From: Paraescarpia echinospica
Taxonomy: Eukaryota > Annelida > Polychaeta > Sabellida > Siboglinidae
Length of the DNA stretch: 64,000 nucleotides
Direction: 5' to 3'
NCBI GenBank assembly: GCA_020002185.1
Contig: CM034541.1
Span: 48,839,579 to 48,903,578 of the forward strand
Shown: positions 38,862 through 49,679 of the stretch, in pieces
Layout of the letters: each line of letters opens with the position of its first letter
Position numbering within the stretch: the first letter of the stretch is position 1
Notes under the pieces: generated by a model
Database searches by the model: none
What the model was told of the DNA's origin: nothing
What the model saw: only the letters and a program-made list of their open reading frames with translations
Position numbers and translations under genes: made by a program

Positions 38862-41324
38862 TTGAAACAGCCCTAACTTCTGAACCGTTCATGCTACATC
38901 AGCGTATTGTATCTCTATGGATTCGAAATTTGGAGTAGCAACTTTTACGCCCTATGCCATTTTTTGCATGGAGGCAGCCATTTTGAAGTTATTTATGAAA
39001 AACCGTAAAATAATGTAATTTTAACGAAAATTGTCCTAATTATTTCCACCCTTAGACAATCAATTTAACTTGAAACATCGCCTAACCTGCACTAAATAGC
39101 AAAAGAAACCACAAACGCCTGCCAAGCAAAAAAGAAGTTATACTACATGGGTGAGAGTAACTAATTGTGCTTGTTGATTGCTACCATCTCAGAGCAATAT
39201 TAACATTGCGCCACCTGGCGAATATTCGTAAACTGGCCCTAATTTATGAACCATTCATCCTACATCAACGCAATATGCATGTACAGATTCTAAATGAGGA
39301 GTAGCAGCTATCAGATTATGTATTTTGTGCGTAATAGCAACCATATTGATGTTATTTGTGAAAAATCATAAAATCTTGTTATTCTAATTCTAATTCCCCT
39401 CACTATTTTCACCTATAGCTAATTAATTTAGGATTAAACATCGCCTAACCTAGATCAAATTGCAGCAGAAACACCAGGCTCCTTCGGAATATAATATAAT
39501 ATAAATAAAATAATTGATAGTATATGGGAGAAAGTGATTTATTTTCTATAGTGATGTGGATCATGAGGTACTTGTAAGAGAACTACGTGAACCGGGCCTA
39601 ATTTGTTAATCGTTCATTATACATCAAAGTGTAATGCCTCTGTGGATTCCAAATAAGGAATATGAATTTTTTATTATATAGTTTGTGCGTTGAGGCAGCC
39701 ATATTGATGTTATTTACGAAAACCTGTTAAATCAGGTAATTTTAATTCTGTTTTTTATTTAAAAAACGTACAAATTATGGAGGTAATACGGCTTGATTTT
39801 GCCCTGTTTATACACATTATTCTGTTAAAGCATGTTTTGCATCTTAAAATAAATACGCAATCCATATAAAACAGAGCCACATGTATTCTCACGTGAAGTA
39901 GTTACATATCACGAAGCAACTTCCCCATTCCGAGGGTCATTCCCTTACGGTTGTGAAGAGTCAGTCGATCCACCAGTGATAAATTACTTCTTCCACCAGC
40001 TCCTAGCAGGACCTAATTCGTCGACTGCAGAAAACATTGTACATTGGAAAAGAGTCTCTCCGTGAGTTCGATGAAGAGAAGAAGGATGAAATAGAATTGA
40101 TAAAGACAGTGCATCAGGAGCGCCGTGGAGGGCCAGAAACGGATATAATTGCTCTGGTCATGCGGTCTTAGTACCATGATTCTCGATGATTAGATGTTTT
40201 TTCGATTAAGAAGATTAGTAAAATCCATCGAAGCCCACTCCCTCATTTTCCTCAACAAAGCAACTGTTCTACACATGATTCTACAAGACAGTACCAAGCA
40301 CCTCAACCCGCAACACCTCCCACTGCTGGTGACTGATCACTAAGACTTTGCCATGAAAAATCAATTGACATTCCCGGAAACTCTCTCAGTGAAGACAAGT
40401 TTGTCGTGATGCTAGGAGGTATCAAGATGAACATCCAGCTCACTTCACAGATCATGTTGACCACAATACCGGCAAACGTTCATTGTGCTTGAGAGCCGAG
40501 GAGAAGACCTTTTCTATTCTGGCATGAATCTTCCCCTACTTCCAACATTATTCTCTTAAGGGAACCTCAACTGAAGCCCCAAGTCTGACTTTTTTTAATG
40601 CATTCTTAAAACCAGTAAAAGTCTCACTTGTGTGTGACCGGATTCACTGGTCCACTCATTCGCTAACTACATGAGTTGCTTTGTTTCTGAGGCATGTTGT
40701 TCTAACTTTTATTTGGATTTGGTTTAATATGCAAAACACGCTATGACACAACATATAGGCAGCACAAACTCACGCAGCATACTGTTCGAAATTACATGTT
40801 CTTTATGTTTTTAAAAGATAAACAAATATTAGCATTATAAGATGTTACAATTTTTCGCAAATGTATCGATATGGTTGAACGTACGCACAAAATAGATAAC
40901 AAAAGAGCTGCTACTCATTTCGAAGCAAGACGTTGATGTAGGATGAACGGTTCATAAATTAGGACCATTTTATGAATTATCCGTCAGGTGGCGTCATGTT
41001 AATATTGCTCTGGCATGAGAGCAATAAACATGCAAAATGAGTTGCTATCTGCCACAATTCTGTTTTGCTTGGCAGGTGTTCGGGTTCCTTTTGCAATTTA
41101 GTTTAGGTCAGTTGATGTTTAGAGTTAAATTGTTTGGCTAAGGGTGGAAATAATTAGGAAAATTATCGTGAAAATTACATTGTTTTTACGGTGTTTTACA
41201 AATAACTTTAATATGGCAGCCTCCACGCAAAAATTGCATAAACGTTGCTACTCCAAATTTTGAATCCACAGAGATACATTATGTTGACGAAGGGTGAACG
41301 GTTCAGAAGTTAGGGCCGTTTCAA
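38862..41324. mobile_element. 2.5-kb element with ~450-bp inverted repeats and decayed coding interior
   Basis: The left arm (38,862-39,345) is the reverse complement, with mismatches, of 40,875-41,324; the outermost bases are ttgaaac/gtttcaa. The left side also holds three tandem versions of a ~365-bp unit starting at 38,870, 39,236 and 39,597. The interior (about 39,950-40,480) has plus-strand pieces HLPLLVTDH, NQLTFPETLS and SEDKFVVMLGGIKMN in shifted frames. These resemble a family of uncharacterised invertebrate proteins with an EDKFV-ML/FGG motif. The coding part is ruined by stops and shifts. Confidence 0.7.
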
Positions 41325-41845
41325 GATTGCTGTTTAAAGGTGCCCCCACGGCCCCTCAGGGGGTTGATCGTTGTACAGTTGGACCAACAATGTTATTTAT
41401 GCCCCAACCTATCAGGCGGTATCGAAAAGCAAACTTTTACAACAACTTGAAATTAAAATGAAATTTAACACGGCTGATGCTTCACTATAGCAGGTTGCAA
41501 TAACGAGAGGTACTCCATCTGGCGGATAACTTGGAACTACTAGTCCGGGTAATAGTGATATATGGTCCAATCTCCCGCTGTTTATGTCTAATAGTTGCTG
41601 GGTATTGTCTAGAAAAGTGTCAAATTGGCAGAAATTCAGTCGTGAGCCCATATCTCAGCAAATTTTTTATGTATAAATACGTGTTTTTTCTTACGAGTAC
41701 AAAAGTAACATATCTACGCATGCCATATCAGATTATGCACATAGTGCAATCCTTTATTTATATTAAGAGCGCTTACTTACCCCAAAATTAGCAAAAATCG
41801 CTTTTACTTTTACTTTTACTTCACATCAATAGCTCTGTCTTCTTA
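41325..41845. other. Spacer with one CTGGCGG-type motif
   Basis: Contains gaggtactccatctggcgg at 41,501, related to the repeats at 15.2-15.5 kb. Otherwise nothing. Confidence 0.4.
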
Positions 41846-41858
41846 TTTGTTTAAGTCT

Positions 41859-41952
41859 GCCATGGGACGTCCCAAAAAACGACGAACTGCTGAACAGCAG
41901 AACGCTTACCGAAACAACATAACAAATATCTTGCCAAGCGCGACGAGTTCAA

Positions 41953-42016
<64 letters not shown>

Positions 42017-42660
42017 CACTGGCACAGACGAAAAGACGAAAAGATGAAAAGAGAGTAAAATTGATAGTAGGGCATCTCGACAGCAAGCTCATGGCAGAAA
42101 GACCAACAGAAGAGAAAAAACAGCATCATATAGAAAAATGTTGGTACTATCGGTTAAGCTGAAAACTACAGAAAAAGATGCTTAAGTACCGAAAACATCT
42201 AGAACGCTTGAAGGCACACTATCCTGACGCCAATGATGGTAGGGCCGTTCTGACACCTAAAACAAAAAAGACAGAAACCATGTAGAAAGGGCGAAGGCAA
42301 GTCAGAAAGCAATTAACTTTCTCGTTGACAGCCCAGCTGCACAAAAGACGTAAAGAGCAGAAGTCGAATAAAGGTATGCAGGCATTCCACAAGGTTTTGG
42401 AACTGGGCACATCTTTAAGTAGCAGTGAAAACCATTGGTATATCGAGGTCGGCTGTCAACAATAACAAGAAACAAAACATTAAATAGTCCGTGTATGAAC
42501 GGAAGAAACACACTATTATTGTCTTCTGCAGAGAGATGACATTAGCAGAGCAACAGCTGGTGTACAAGAGACGGTGACCAAAGATGGACAAGGAATGCAG
42601 GAAAGGTATATGTTGAAGTCAGTATCGGAGCTATACAAAACGTTCAGCACCTCGTCGTTT
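41859..42660 (+). pseudogene. Basic protein gene of unknown family, decayed (copy 1)
   Basis: Starts MGRPKKRRTAEQQNAYRNNI and soon runs into a (GA)n array (41,958-42,014) that reads as an Arg-Glu repeat. Shifted plus-strand frames then give LKYRKHLERLKAHYPDA-like sequence and RRQVRKQLTFSLTAQLHKRR, and further on EQQLVYKRR and QERYMLKSVSELYKTFSTSS. Stops and frameshifts are frequent. The style (very basic N-terminus, a K-R-Y-L-x-S-x-x-x-L-x-K-F-like segment) recalls a repeated invertebrate protein family of unknown function. A second copy lies at 54,001 onward. Confidence 0.5.
41958..42014. repeat. (GA)n microsatellite
   Basis: 57 bp of pure GA inside the decayed basic-protein gene. The corresponding position in copy 2 falls inside the assembly gap. 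Confidence 0.95.
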
Positions 42661-42664
42661 GCAC

Positions 42665-43470
42665 TACCAACACCTGAATTCACATCTGATCAGTTACTAT
42701 GATATGTTTCATGTGGATGGCATCACCTAATATGGCCAAATACCGATCGTATTTAGTGGACGGATGTGAGGAATCAGAAGAGCCAATAGACAATGTACTA
42801 AAGATACTCCCACCAGTGGCTGTAAACTCAAAACAAGGATATCTGCAAGTTCTCCCAGAAGAAGAACTTCGCACAGAGTCATATTTTCGGAAATAACTTA
42901 CTAATGCATTGCTGCTAACCATGGCAATCAGTTGACCTTACTTCCGCTTGCATTGATCAAATTTCAATGTCCTTTGGATAATATAAAGTGAATGTGTTAC
43001 CATCGATATAATTTTACATTTTCTTCATAGGGTACCGATACATACAAACACCACTCAGTTTGATGACATACGGCTCCGTTTACGGTGCTATTTTAACCCC
43101 CTCCCACCCCCCAGAAAAAAATTAAGCTCTGCTGCGTATGGCAATCGATTAAGATGCCATGTTAGTCTAATATGCGACACCTTAACAAATATCGGAACTA
43201 GTTGACATAATGATTGCATAATTATTTATATATTTGCCAATAAAAGTCTGCTCAAACGTAATCATCTTGTTTGAAGTGTTCACGCTACCACAGCTGTCCC
43301 CTTTTATCTTCTACTCGACGAAAGGTAATTACCCACGCCTTGTATCTTGCCCTGTCTTCAGGAAACTCATGCCCCCTCTGTTATGACAACCGTAAACACA
43401 ACAACAAGGCATCGCATGAGATGAAAGGAGATACAGTTGGCTTTACGTTTGTTTACCAAGCGTGACCGAG
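42665..43470. other. Non-coding part of the duplicated segment
   Basis: Short frames (for example 42,699-42,896) appear in both copies with the same length. No domain recognised. Confidence 0.4.
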
Positions 43471-44029
43471 TAAACAACTCAGAACCGGAAGTTGACAGGA
43501 GGACCGGTTGCTAGCACCCCTGGCGTCATTTACATGCGAATTCCGCCATTGTTGCAAGTCTCCCATAAGGGTTCTACCGGGTGATATGCAAAATAGAGTA
43601 GCCAGTTTAGTGTTGCCAACGTTAGCTTGGCATGCCCATGTGCCAGAGAAGGTTAGAGACATGATTTATGAGGGGAATTTGTCGACTTATATACTTTGCT
43701 GCCGGAGATTAGCTTCGATCATCAAGACTATAATGTCACAATACGACCCGGGGAGGATGGTAATCCAGCAGTGTGTGTGACCCATAAGACGAAACCCCAG
43801 AGCCGTTCTTTCAGTTAATGGTCAAGAGCCTTCCAGGTATTCATGTCGGTGTTTTGGTGAAGCCAGGGAATGCTGTGGTGGTGTGAGTGATGGACCTGGG
43901 ATTGTATTAGTTATGAGTTGTGGTTCAGTGCCGTGCAGCAGCCGTCTCCCAGGGTGGCACCACAGGCGGGACCTTCCTTTCTCAACAGGGGTACAGGTAG
44001 CCGTGCAAACCGGGACTGCTGGGCCTTTA

Positions 44030-44484
44030 GGGGTCAGCACACTGTTGGACTTCCTGCTTGATTACAGTCGAAAAAAAATGCAGTATATTTTTGAGAAATG
44101 ATTTTTTACAATGTTCACTTGCTCTGACATAAGTGCATTTGAGTAGTCAGATTTCTAGATGTGATTGTAGAAGCTGTTGACAGTAAAATTGTGTCTTTTT
44201 AGCTGATTCTACTAAGCGGAAGGGTATCTGGCAGCAATTTGGCTAGTTGACACTTAAGCCGGATTACTGCCTGCATCCATTTGTAAATATTGACGGGTGT
44301 CATACATACAGGCATTTTGCAAGAGCTAGAGATATTAGATTTTGACTAAACTCGACCAGCATGTCAGTGAGATGATAATAACAGTAGGTGAGAAGTTTAA
44401 GAAACTTTATAGGTCAAGTTTTCTTATAATCACATAAAACGTTAACATGGTCGCCAATGGGAAAACTGACAGTGTGCTGAGCCC
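44030..44484 (+). mobile_element. MITE-like unit 1, bounded by inverted repeats
   Basis: Begins GGGGTCAGCACACTGTT and ends GACAGTGTGCTGAGCCC, which are inverse complements apart from one or two bases. Preceded by TTTA (44026-44029). Non-coding, 455 bp. Unit 2 follows after 5 bp. Confidence 0.9.
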
Positions 44485-44489
44485 AATTT

Positions 44490-44930
44490 GTGGTCAGCAC
44501 ACTGTTGGACTTCCTGCTTGATTACATACGAAAAAAAGTGCAGTATATTTTTGAGAAATGATTTTTTACAATGTTCACTTGCTCTGACATAAGTGCATTT
44601 GAGTAGTCAGATTTCTAGATGTGATTGTAGAAGCTGTTGACAGTAAAATTGTGTCTTTTTAGCTGATTCTACTAAGCGGAAGGGTATCTGGCAGCAATTT
44701 GGCTAGTTGACACTTCCTGCATCCATTTGTAAATATTGACGGGTGTCATACATACAGGCATTTTGCAAGAGCTAGAGATATTAGATTTTGAATAAACTCG
44801 ACCAGCATGTCAATGAGATGATAATAACAGCAGGTGAGAAGTTTAAGAAACTTTATAGGTCACGTTTTCTTATAATCACATAAAACGTTAACATGGTCGC
44901 CAATGGGAAAACTGACAGTGTGCTGAGCCC
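44490..44930 (+). mobile_element. MITE-like unit 2, direct repeat of unit 1
   Basis: Same sequence and orientation as unit 1, with a 16-bp internal deletion (the taagccggattactgc region). It ends GTGTGCTGAGCCC followed by TTTA (44931-44934). The pair therefore shares one 4-bp duplication on its outer sides. Confidence 0.9.
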
Positions 44931-45061
44931 TTTAACCAGGGGCGATGTATGCGAAATCCCTGTCCATTCAAGCATCTCTGCAGGTGGTGCCCACCCTGGT
45001 GTGGTGGTTCCCACCCTGTGTTCCGGTCCCCGAAGTCCCACATTCGTAAATCAGGTGCCCA

Positions 45062-46473
45062 TTGCCCAACCCATATCATGCCATGCATTCGCAAGTGTCG
45101 CCAACAGCTCTAAGGGATGGCTTAGTAAGTTATGATGTTGTGAAAAGCCAGTATTTAATTAAGGGGTTTACTTCAGGTTTTGAAATCGGGCGTTTGGATG
45201 TACCAGTGCAGAAAGGGGTAGTCAAAAACGTGAAATCTGCCTTTGAATATCCACATGTAATAGCCTCGATTATCCAGCCGCCGTGAGGTGGCAGCATTGG
45301 CCCGTACCAACTGCTTGGATTATTAAGTTCCAGCCATTGTTACCGGTAGAGAGCTTTACCCCAGATTCGGGTAGTGACGATGATTGGCTCTCAGGCCAAC
45401 TATGAAATAACAAATTCAATAAGGATACAATTTTATCAGATAATACTACTCAATAACAACTATTCAACATTAAACTTATATTGAAACATGTCACACAATA
45501 ACTAAACCGACAGTAAACTTTGTTCGTAGTTTAATGCCATTTAATCACATGCTTATTCACTAGGTGGCAGCTCTCATGGCATAACATTCAAAAGGGCTAT
45601 TCAGAGCCAGACTATCGTTCTGGCGAAGTCACGCAGCCAGGCGAGAGTCGGTTATGCGAGACTACACATGTAATAGATTTGAAGTTAAAGAAGGAGCTAG
45701 AACTGGGTCGGATCTTAGGCCCCATCAAGGTGCCACCAGTTAATCCCGCTTACAGAATATCACCGCTAGGGGTTGTTTCTAAGAAAGTTCCAGGGTAGTT
45801 TAGAGTGATCCATAATTTATCTCACCCAGCTAGTGAGTCAGTTAATGATTACATTCCTAAGGAGTTTTCAACAGTGCAGTATGCAACCACACAGGATGCC
45901 ATTTCATTCATTAAGGAATCTGAGTCAATAGTCTTCATGGCTAAGGTGGACATAGAACCAGCATTCAGGATTATTGCTTCAAATGTTTCACCATTGTTGG
46001 GCTACATTACCCATGGGTTGTTCTAGTTCTTGCTCTGTCTTTGAAGTTTTAAGCACAGCGCTCGAATGAGTTGCCATGAACAAACTGGGTGTAACAAAAG
46101 CAATTCACATAATTGACGACTTTTTGTTTTTGGCGAATTCTCATGGTAAATGTCTTAACGATATATAGGCGTTCAGGATTATACCTATTGCTTCAAATGT
46201 TTCACCATTGTTGGGCTACATTACCCATGGGTTGTTCTAGTTCTTGCTCTATCTTTGAAGCTTTAAGCGCAGCGCTAGAGTGGGTTGCCATTGGTTTTGG
46301 CGACTTCTCATGGTAAATGTCTTAACGATATGCAGGCGTTCATTGGACAATGTGGGCAACTGTGGGTCCCGTTGGCGCCTGGAAAGACAGTTGGGCCTTC
46401 TACTGCACTACAATTTCTGGGAATAACTTTAGACGCAGTGAGCATGAAGGCACGTTTACCAGATGATGAGTAG
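45062..46473 (+). pseudogene. DIRS reverse transcriptase, broken, with nested MITE
   Basis: The upstream segment LIKGFTSGFEIGRLDVP and VKNVKSAFEYPHV is the conserved region before DIRS RTs. After the nested element (45,264-45,664) it continues with LKKELELGRILGPIKVPP, YRISPLGVVSKKVPG, then an in-frame TAG (45796-45798). VIHNLSHPASESVNDYIPKE and FMAKVDIEPAFRI (first catalytic Asp) follow. A ~200-bp tandem duplication (about 45,965-46,300) is private to this copy. The second catalytic site appears as IHIIDDFLFLA. The end, GKTVGPSTALQFLGITLDAV, is a standard DIRS RT close. Confidence 0.88.
45264..45664. mobile_element. MITE- or SINE-like insertion with 12-bp target duplication
   Basis: CACATGTAATAG occurs at 45252-45263 and 45665-45676. 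Taking out the 401 bp and one copy leaves the RT frame continuous. The ends show weak inverted similarity (CTCGATTATCC on the left, CTCGCATAACC as the inverse of the right end). A diverged relative lies at 35,790. The same insertion exists at 61,016-61,411. Confidence 0.85.
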
Positions 46474-46714
46474 ATCGCTGACACAGTCATTCTTGAGCAG
46501 AGAGACAGCCACTCTTAGAGGGATTCAACAATTAATAAGGGTCCTATGGATCAGTTGTTCAGTAGTTCCTGGAACAGGTTTCTTACGAAGGTTAAACCAC
46601 TTAACTTTACATGTAAGTAGACCGCAGTTTCACATTAGATTGACCAGACAGGTGAAACTAGACTTGTTGAAATGGCAGGAATTTCTGTCAGGATTTAACG
46701 GGAAAGCTTATTGA

Positions 46715-47095
46715 TGATAACTTTCTGAATGGGGATTACTTGCAGTTATTCACCGATGAATCCGGGGGCATAGGCTATGGGGCAGTATGTGGCCCAGACT
46801 AGTTTTGGGGTAGACGGCCCATTTCATGGAATGTCCTTAATATCACAGTGCTTAAGTTGTACCCAATTGTGGTGGCTGTGGCGAAGTGGGGGGTTTCTTC
46901 GGCTAACAGTAGCATGTGTTTTTCACATATAACGAGGCCTTGGTTGCAATAATTAATAAACAAACATCCAAGGAGCCATGTATGATGACCATGTTGAGAG
47001 AGTTAATTCTGTCTTGTTTCCGTCGCACTATTAACTTTACATCTCGTTATATACCAGGTCGTGGCAATACTTTGCCAAACAAATGATCCCGTTGC
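46715..47095 (+). pseudogene. DIRS RNase H region, broken
   Basis: LQLFTDESGGIGYGAVCGPD carries the first RNase H Asp, followed by an in-frame TAG (46800-46802). WNVLNITVLKLYPIVVAV carries the Glu-equivalent helix region, altered, and INFTSRYIPGRGNTLPN is the closing segment. The frame changes at least once. The same stop is in copy 2. Confidence 0.8.
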
Positions 47096-47116
47096 CAGAT
47101 ACACGAATTTCTGACG

Positions 47117-47972
47117 TTGGCTCCATGGGTCAATTCCGAACCAGCGATTGTGCCGTTCCACATCTCCACAGCCGCCTTAGGGACACTGTCATTATGCACC
47201 GTTCCTGTGTTACCTGTGTCTGTTGTCATGATAATGGGTTTTATTGCTTATCTACATAGCGCAGGATATGCACATGCTTCCAATATTTCTACAATATCTG
47301 CCATTTCTTCTTCCATAAACTTAATGGTTTACAGGATCCCGCTAAGAATTTTATTGTTGTCAAACAGGGGCGCAAAACTTGGGAACGGTGTCTGACGTCA
47401 GGTTGCCAGTGACAATGCCAATATTATTGCGGCTAATTAGCGCTCTGCCACATGTAGTTACGTCACGTTATAAATGTATCATGTTAACAGCTTAGATGGT
47501 CCTCGCATTTAGGGCCTACTTACGCGTAGGGGAGATGGTCCCCTGTCCTAGCAGAATGGTGCAGGGTTGCCTTCAGCTCAGAGATATAGCTTTGAATGGT
47601 GATTTGGTCACGGTTTATTTTCTACATTTGAAACACAGCAGTCGACAGGGCTCTCAGTCATTGCGGGAAGATGGACAGTATATAATCGGTACTGCGATAT
47701 ATCCTGCCAGGGAATTTCTTGTTATAAGGTGTACAGAGATGGCTCCACTGTTTGTATATGCGGATGATTCTCCAATGCTGCGACGCGAGTTCGATCTACT
47801 CCTAATGCGTCACCTCGAGTTTTGTGGTTTAGGTACTAGGGTTTTCAAAGGGCATAACCTTAGAATTGGGGCAGCAACATCAGCTGCATTAAGTGGCGAG
47901 TCAGATGCTCAGATTAGAGCTGCAGGTAGGTGGGCTTCAGGTGCCTTTTGGAAGTATATCCGTATTTCATAA
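47117..47972 (+). pseudogene. DIRS tyrosine recombinase, frameshifted
   Basis: The N-terminal core-binding part (VVMIMGFIAYLHSAGYAHAS, then NISTISAIS) is cut by a 1-base deletion near 47,308 that copy 2 lacks. The catalytic part (47,496-47,972) has AYLRVGEMV (Arg I), LRDIALNGDLVTVYFLHLKH, KGHNLRIGAAT (His-x-x-Arg), IRAAGRWASGAFWKYIRIS (His/Trp and Tyr). This enzyme would integrate a circular cDNA without target duplication. Only the catalytic half is uninterrupted. Confidence 0.9.
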
Positions 47973-48009
47973 TATGCACGTAATTAGTCTGGTTTATGGT
48001 TTCGGGGGA

Positions 48010-48300
48010 TGTAGCAGGGACTCTGACAGTGGCGGAGTCTCTAGGAATATCATATTACGTGACATAAAGCATGTTGGGCTCTGACAGTGGTGGAGTCGGA
48101 AGCTAATATTTCAACAGGGATATTATGAATGAGGCAGCTTTATATATGGCCCTGGTAGCGAGATATGGCTTAGGCTCTGACAGTGGCAGAGTCCAAAGCT
48201 AAATGTCTCAGTCCGGATATGATGAGTTATGCATTATTAGCTTATACCCTAGTGGGATATAATGGCAGCTCTGACAGGGCGGAGTTGTCTTAACAGTTTG
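48010..48300 (+). repeat. Four copies of a CTCTGACAGTGGCGGAGTC motif
   Basis: Near-identical, imperfectly self-complementary motifs at about 48,018, 48,079, 48,177 and 48,272 (ctctgacagtggcggagtc and variants). They lie in the non-coding region between the recombinase and the first terminal repeat. Copy 2 has the same four. Confidence 0.85.
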
Positions 48301-48336
48301 TTGGGGGTCGGTCACATTGTATATTTAGGTGACTTT

Positions 48337-48612
48337 GTGGCGAAGTGACCCCCACACATATGGTGAATTGTACAAAGTAACTAGTAGTAATTTAGTTAGT
48401 AGTCATAATTTGGTTATCAAGTGTTGTCGGACTCGGTAGATGTGCGAATTATGCATATTGTGTGAAATTAGCAATCGGGTGCCGGCGTGCTTGCTGCGGA
48501 TATTGTGACGATGGATTATGTGTACGCAATTAATAACGAAGGTTAATAAAATTGCATGTCATTAAGTTGGCCTATTTCAATCTATACCTGACTGCGTTGT
48601 TCCTTCTGCATA
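48337..48612 (+). repeat. DIRS terminal direct repeat, first copy
   Basis: From gcgaagtgacccccacacat to gttccttctgcata. Repeated at 49,164-49,440 with about 10 percent difference. A gggggtcggtcac / gtgaccccc inverted pair lies at its left edge (48,303-48,352). Confidence 0.9.
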
Positions 48613-49163
48613 AATGAATGTATGTAACCAACGGGAACATACTGAGTTTGATGTGGAAGGACAACGTAACTAATTTATTAATGCATCATAGCTTTTAGAG
48701 CAAAACATGTTTTGGTTCGAGGCTATGCGACTCGCGCATGCGCGCTAGACACCGCTATGTAAGCAATAGCAGCAGCTTGATCGACTTCATTTATTCAAAA
48801 TTCTTGGGGATTGTTCAAGGAGTATCATTGGCTTATCTGAATTTAGAATTTACATAGTTATAATGTAGTTGTACTCGATGCTAGATTAGCTTGTTCGTGT
48901 AGTATTAATAAAGTTTAGATTTCCCACCCTCCCTCTCTTTAACGATGGGTGGACGTTTATTAGTTTTAGTAGCTTTCAATTACTATGTGGTGGATTGTAC
49001 CACAGGAATGTCACGGGGAAAAACCGTACTGTATATTTACTGATTTAAGGTCTGACGCTTTTCCCTGGACAGTACACCAGGTTTTACCATCAGGATTTTT
49101 CCTCAAATTATTGTGTGCGCAGAGTTTTTAGGGCGGAAATAAGTTGATGTATTTATGTTATAT

Positions 49164-49440
49164 GGTGGGCGGAGTGAGCCCCAAGCATTTGGTGAATTGA
49201 ACATAGCAGCCAGTAGTGATTTCGATAGTAGTCATAATTTGGTTATCAAGGGTTGTCGCACTCAGTAGATGTGCGAATTATATATATTGTGTGAAATTAG
49301 CAGTCGGGGACCGGCATGCTTGCTGCGGTTATTGTGACGATGGGTTATGTGTACGCAATTAATAACGAAGGTTAATAAATTACATGTCATTAAGTTGGCC
49401 TATTTCAATCTATACCTGACTTGCGTTGTTCCTTCTGCAT
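49164..49440 (+). repeat. DIRS terminal direct repeat, second copy
   Basis: Matches 48,337-48,612. The last shared base is followed directly by a (CATA)n microsatellite. Confidence 0.9.
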
Positions 49441-49592
49441 ACATACATACATACATACATACATACATACATACATACACGCATACATACATACATACAT
49501 ACTCGCACACATACACGCACACACACACACACACGCACGCACGCACACGCACACACACGCACGCAGGCGCACGCGCACACATGCGCACACGG

Positions 49593-49623
<31 letters not shown>

Positions 49624-49670
49624 TACACGCACACACGCACACACATACATACATACATACATGCAAACAT
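49438..49670. repeat. (CATA)n and (GCAC)n microsatellite
   Basis: catacata, then cacgcacg alternations, then catacata again. Starts exactly at the end of the DIRS repeat. Confidence 0.93.
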
Positions 49671-49679
49671 TAATTCAGA

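Larger units (their letters stand above)
43508..45133 (+). pseudogene. DIRS gag-like ORF, interrupted by a nested element
   Basis: The first part has NRVASLVLPTLAWHAHVPEK and VRDMIYEGNLSTYILCC, like the VPxKxxxxIWxGEY segment of DIRS gag proteins, then a stop at 43778-43780. The frame later reads up to a GPL codon run at 44,029. There a ~900-bp insertion with TTTA duplication begins. After 44,930 it resumes with TRGDVCEIPVHSSISAGG and PISCHAFASVANSSKGW. Removing the insertion with one TTTA leaves the frame continuous. It overlaps the RT frame by about 70 bp. Confidence 0.6.
42084..49440 (+). repeat. Large duplicated segment, copy 1
   Basis: Matches 54,001-56,438 and 60,224-64,000 almost base for base, apart from small indels. 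It lacks 33 bp present at 54,440-54,472 and lacks the 3.8-kb transposase module. It carries an extra tandem duplication around 46,000-46,300 and a 1-base deletion near 47,308. Both copies share the same nonsense codons. Confidence 0.95.
43470..49440 (+). mobile_element. DIRS-type retrotransposon, copy 1, dead
   Basis: Gene order is gag-like, RT, RNase H, tyrosine recombinase, then two direct copies of a ~275-bp sequence (48,337-48,612 and 49,164-49,440). A tyrosine recombinase instead of a DDE integrase, together with split direct repeats, is the hallmark of DIRS/Ngaro/PAT-type elements. The corresponding 5' repeat was not found, so the left boundary is uncertain. Two other elements are nested in it (44,030-44,930 and 45,264-45,664). 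Confidence 0.88.
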
